From Pelomonas sp. Root405 (GTDB lineage Bacteria > Pseudomonadota > Gammaproteobacteria > Burkholderiales > Burkholderiaceae_C): a stretch of DNA of 64,000 bases. Under the pieces are notes generated by a model that was given only the letters and a program-made list of their open reading frames with translations, was not told where the DNA came from and did not search any database. The stretch lies in contig NZ_LMDU01000012.1 in NCBI RefSeq assembly GCF_001425165.1, positions 77,036 through 141,035 on the forward strand. The letters are read 5' to 3'. The position numbers were made by a program, and so were the translations under genes. Below, in pieces: positions 61,531 through 64,000 of the stretch. The first letter of the stretch is position 1, and each line of letters starts with the position of its first letter.

Positions 61531-62820
61531 ATGATCCTCATCCTCGACGACGACCCCGACGTGGCGCTGGCCGCGCGGCTGGCGCTGCGCAGGCTGTCGA
61601 CTGTCGCCGTGCGCCACTCCCCCGCCGAGCTGACGACCGCGCTGGACGAGACACGGCCGGACGTGCTGCTGCTGGACATGAACTTCACGCCCGGCGCCAG
61701 CGATGGCGCAACGGGGCTGGCGCTGCTGCGCGAAGTCGTCGCGCGCCGTGACGCGCCGGCCGTCGTCGTCATGACGGCCTATGCCGAGGTGGAACTGGCG
61801 GTGCAGGCGCTGAAGGCCGGCGCGGTGGACTTCATCACCAAGCCCTGGCCCAACGAGCGGCTGGTGGCCTGCGTGCAAGCCGCGCTGGCGCGGCGCGCAC
61901 CGGCACCCGCTGCCGGAGAGCTGCTGGGCGATTCCCCCGCGATGCAGTCGCTGCGCGCGCAGATCGCGCAGGTGGGCGCAAGCGAAGCCAGCGTGCTGAT
62001 CCTCGGCGAGAACGGCGTGGGCAAGGAGCTGGTGGCCCGCGCGCTGCACCGTGCCTCGCCACGCGCCGCCGGGCCGCTGCTGGCCGTCGACATGGGCGCG
62101 CTGCCCGAGGCGCTGGTGGAAAGCGAGCTGTTCGGCCACAAGCGCGGCAGCTTCACCGACGCACGCGAATCGCGGCCCGGCCGTTTCGTCGCTGCGGCGG
62201 GAGGCACGCTGTTTCTCGACGAGATCGGCAACCTGCCGCTGCCCCAGCAGGCCAAACTGTTGGCCGCGCTGGAGCGCCGAGAGGTCACGCCGTTGGGCAG
62301 CGACAGGCCCGTGCCGGTAGACGTACGCGTGCTGGCCGCGACCAACGTGGCCGAGGCCGAGCTGTTCGACGCGCGGCGCTTCCGGCCCGACCTGCTGTAT
62401 CGCCTCAACACCGTGGTGCTGCGCGTACCGCCGTTGCGCGAGCGCGGCACGGGCGACATCGCGCTGCTGCTGCGCTACTACCTGGCGCAGTTTGCAAAGA
62501 CGCGGCCTGTCGAGCTTGAGCCGGATGCGCTGCCAAGGCTCACCGCCTACCGCTGGCCGGGCAATGTGCGTGAGCTGCGCCAAGCCTGCGAGCGCGCGTC
62601 GCTGCTGACGCGCGGGCCGGTGTTCACGTTCGCCGACTTCGGCCTGCCCGACTCGTTCGCGCCCGCGCCCGCCGAGCCCGGACTGGATCTGGCCCAGCGC
62701 GAGCGCGAGGCGGTGCAGGCGGCCCTCGCTCAGGCCGACGGCAACATCAGCCACGCCGCCAAGCTGCTGGGCGTAAGCCGCGCGGCGCTGTACCGCAAGC
62801 TGGACAAGCATGGGCTTTGA
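61531..62820 (+). CDS. NtrC-family sigma-54-dependent response regulator
   Basis: A 429-residue activator started at the ATG reading MILILDDDPDVALAARL. The receiver has the acidic cluster D6-D8, phospho-Asp49 (VLLLDMNFTPG), Thr in VVMTAYAEVE and Lys in FITKPWP. The AAA+ domain has Walker A LGENGVGKELVAR, Walker B GGTLFLDEIGNL and a sigma-54 loop written GSFTDA instead of the usual GAFTGA. The C-terminus is a Fis-type helix-turn-helix (NISHAAKLLGVSRAALYRKL). It should activate the divergent exporter through 61447-61485. The kinase gene overlaps its end. Confidence 0.93.
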   Translation: MILILDDDPDVALAARLALRRLSTVAVRHSPAELTTALDETRPDVLLLDMNFTPGASDGATGLALLREVVARRDAPAVVVMTAYAEVELAVQALKAGAVDFITKPWPNERLVACVQAALARRAPAPAAGELLGDSPAMQSLRAQIAQVGASEASVLILGENGVGKELVARALHRASPRAAGPLLAVDMGALPEALVESELFGHKRGSFTDARESRPGRFVAAAGGTLFLDEIGNLPLPQQAKLLAALERREVTPLGSDRPVPVDVRVLAATNVAEAELFDARRFRPDLLYRLNTVVLRVPPLRERGTGDIALLLRYYLAQFAKTRPVELEPDALPRLTAYRWPGNVRELRQACERASLLTRGPVFTFADFGLPDSFAPAPAEPGLDLAQREREAVQAALAQADGNISHAAKLLGVSRAALYRKLDKHGL

Positions 62821-63979
62821 TCGCGCTCGTGTCGTGGCTGCCTCGCTGGTGCTGGCCGCGAGTTCGGCAGGTGCCGTCGCGGCGCTGGATTCGCCCCGTG
62901 TCCTCGTCGGCTGCGCGTTGGCCGGCCTGCTCGCCGCCGCTTTCGGCTGGGCCGCGTTGACTCGCCTGGCCCACCAGCCCAAGCCGCCGCCTCCCGACCC
63001 GCCGCCGACACCCCGGCCTGATCTCGACGCCGCGCTGGAACACGCGCCGCTGGCGCTTTGGCGCCTGGTGGCCGGCAACCCGCCACTGGCGTTGAACGCC
63101 GCCGCCCGCCGCCTCATCGCCCCCGGCCGGGCGGCAGAGCCCACGGCGCTGCTCGCGCTGCTGGATGCCGAGCCCGGACGGCGTGTCGTCACGCTGCCCA
63201 CCGAGCATGGCCAGGAGCGCGCCGTGCTGGCCGTGTCCGCGCTGACCGTTCAGGGCCAGGCCTGGCGGCTGGCGGCGCTGGCGCCCATCGAGTCGGAGCT
63301 GGAGACCGAGACGCTCGTCGCCTGGCGCCAGCTCGTGCAGGTGCTGACGCACGAGATCATGAATTCGATGACGCCCATCGCCTCGCTGGCCGCCAGCGCG
63401 CCGGCGCTGCTGGAAGCGGGTGAGGCCGACGAGCTGCAAGCCGCCCTGGCGACGCTGGCACGGCGGGCGGCGCATCTGCAGGCCTTTGTCGAGCGCTACC
63501 GCAGCGTCAGCCAGCCGCCGGCACCGACGCTGGCGGACACGGCGCTGCTGCCACTGCTGCAGGCCGTGCAGCGCCTGGTCGCCCCCGCCTGGGAAGCCGC
63601 CGATGGCGAGGTCGGTGTCACGGTCGAACCCGCCAACCTCGCCCTGCGCACTGACGCTGCGCAGCTGGAACAGGTGCTGATCAACCTGGCACAGAACGCG
63701 TTGCAGGCCTGCACCGGCCGGCCGCAATCGCCACCACCGCAGCTGCGCATCGAAGCCACGCTGAGCCGAGGTGCGCGGCTGCGGCTGACGGTCAGCGACA
63801 ACGGCCCGGGTGTGACGCCGGGGCTGGAGCAGCGCATCTTCACGCCCTTCTTCACCACGCGCGACGGCGGCAGCGGCGTCGGCCTGGCCGTCGTTCGCCA
63901 GCTGGTGCATGGATTGGGCGGCACTGTGCGCCACGCCAGGAGACCTGGCGGCGGCGCCTGCTTCGTGCTGACCTTTTGA
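62810..63979 (+). CDS. Sensor histidine kinase partner of the NtrC-type regulator
   Basis: A 389-residue membrane kinase, complete in the window. Two hydrophobic segments near residues 8-27 and 32-52 (VVAASLVLAASSAGAVAAL, VLVGCALAGLLAAAFGWAAL) leave only a few residues outside, then a Pro-rich linker and a PAS-like region. The acceptor His lies in QVLTHEIMNSMTPIASLAA, the N-box in QVLINLAQNALQACTG, and the G-boxes in DNGPGVTPG and GGSGVGLAVVRQLVHGLGG. With such a short loop it likely senses membrane or exporter state rather than a large ligand. It overlaps the regulator by 11 bases. Confidence 0.92.
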   Translation: MGFDRARVVAASLVLAASSAGAVAALDSPRVLVGCALAGLLAAAFGWAALTRLAHQPKPPPPDPPPTPRPDLDAALEHAPLALWRLVAGNPPLALNAAARRLIAPGRAAEPTALLALLDAEPGRRVVTLPTEHGQERAVLAVSALTVQGQAWRLAALAPIESELETETLVAWRQLVQVLTHEIMNSMTPIASLAASAPALLEAGEADELQAALATLARRAAHLQAFVERYRSVSQPPAPTLADTALLPLLQAVQRLVAPAWEAADGEVGVTVEPANLALRTDAAQLEQVLINLAQNALQACTGRPQSPPPQLRIEATLSRGARLRLTVSDNGPGVTPGLEQRIFTPFFTTRDGGSGVGLAVVRQLVHGLGGTVRHARRPGGGACFVLTF

Positions 63980-64000
63980 CATCCGTGGCGCTCAAAAGTG

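Noticed and set aside
63980-64000. Start of another gene at the right edge
   Set aside because: Only 21 bases remain after the kinase stop; nothing can be called.

Overview
This window is a high-GC, gene-dense chromosomal segment. Gene content (PEP-CTERM protein, isoquinoline-oxidoreductase-type molybdoenzyme, COG4941-type ECF sigma factor with YCII/VOC/SRPBCC neighbours, many two-component systems) and codon use suggest a betaproteobacterium of the order Burkholderiales, perhaps the Roseateles/Rubrivivax/Mitsuaria side. That placement is an inference; no rRNA or tRNA gene was seen.

Layout. 1-4892: end of a glutamate dehydrogenase gene, a hairpin-rich 3' repeat, then a tightly overlapped five-gene operon (NMT1/NrtA-like binding protein, SCO-type copper chaperone, membrane-anchored cupredoxin, ABC permease, ABC ATPase) behind a foldable leader. 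4889-12057: OsmC, then an accessory strip with a 31-bp perfect inverted repeat, a decayed MerR gene, a histidine kinase/receiver pair, a scrambled IS5-like transposase relic and a low-GC M35-type peptidase gene that looks frameshifted. 12058-18923: a PEP-CTERM metalloprotease, a TetR/quinone-reductase pair with matching operators, a frameshifted pyruvate-oxidase-like gene, a lipoprotein and a PAP2 phosphatase. 18914-24559: an eight-gene minus-strand array ending in a COG4941/ECF42-like sigma factor, preceded by a kinase-like ATPase and an SRPBCC gene. 24706-37451: a GAF histidine kinase, an SPFH protein, Cu/Zn superoxide dismutase, an OmpR-type two-component system, a metallo-beta-lactamase-fold hydrolase and a trypsin-like protein. 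37567-46914: SUV3-like helicase, SDR, peptide transporter, GST, methyltransferase, and a cold-shock/excalibur fusion. 46935-55363: a molybdenum hydroxylase operon with its own dihaem cytochrome, an esterase and a propeller-type diguanylate cyclase. 55668-63979: an acyltransferase, then a MacAB-type exporter divergent from an NtrC-type regulator and its kinase.

How genes work together. The clearest circuits are: (a) exporter 56947-61377, controlled by the NtrC/kinase pair 61531-63979 through two palindromic enhancer sites and a sigma-54 promoter in the 150-bp divergent gap; (b) TetR 14661-15248 and the reductase 13513-14514, which share a near-identical 14-bp palindrome; (c) the ECF sigma array 19985-23953, with a TGTCGA-N17-CGTC promoter candidate at its head; (d) the IorB-IorA-cytochrome operon, a periplasmic hydroxylase with an electron acceptor. 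The least explained are the copper-flavoured ABC operon with its structured leader, and the ~140-bp repeat that starts at the stop codon of two unrelated genes.
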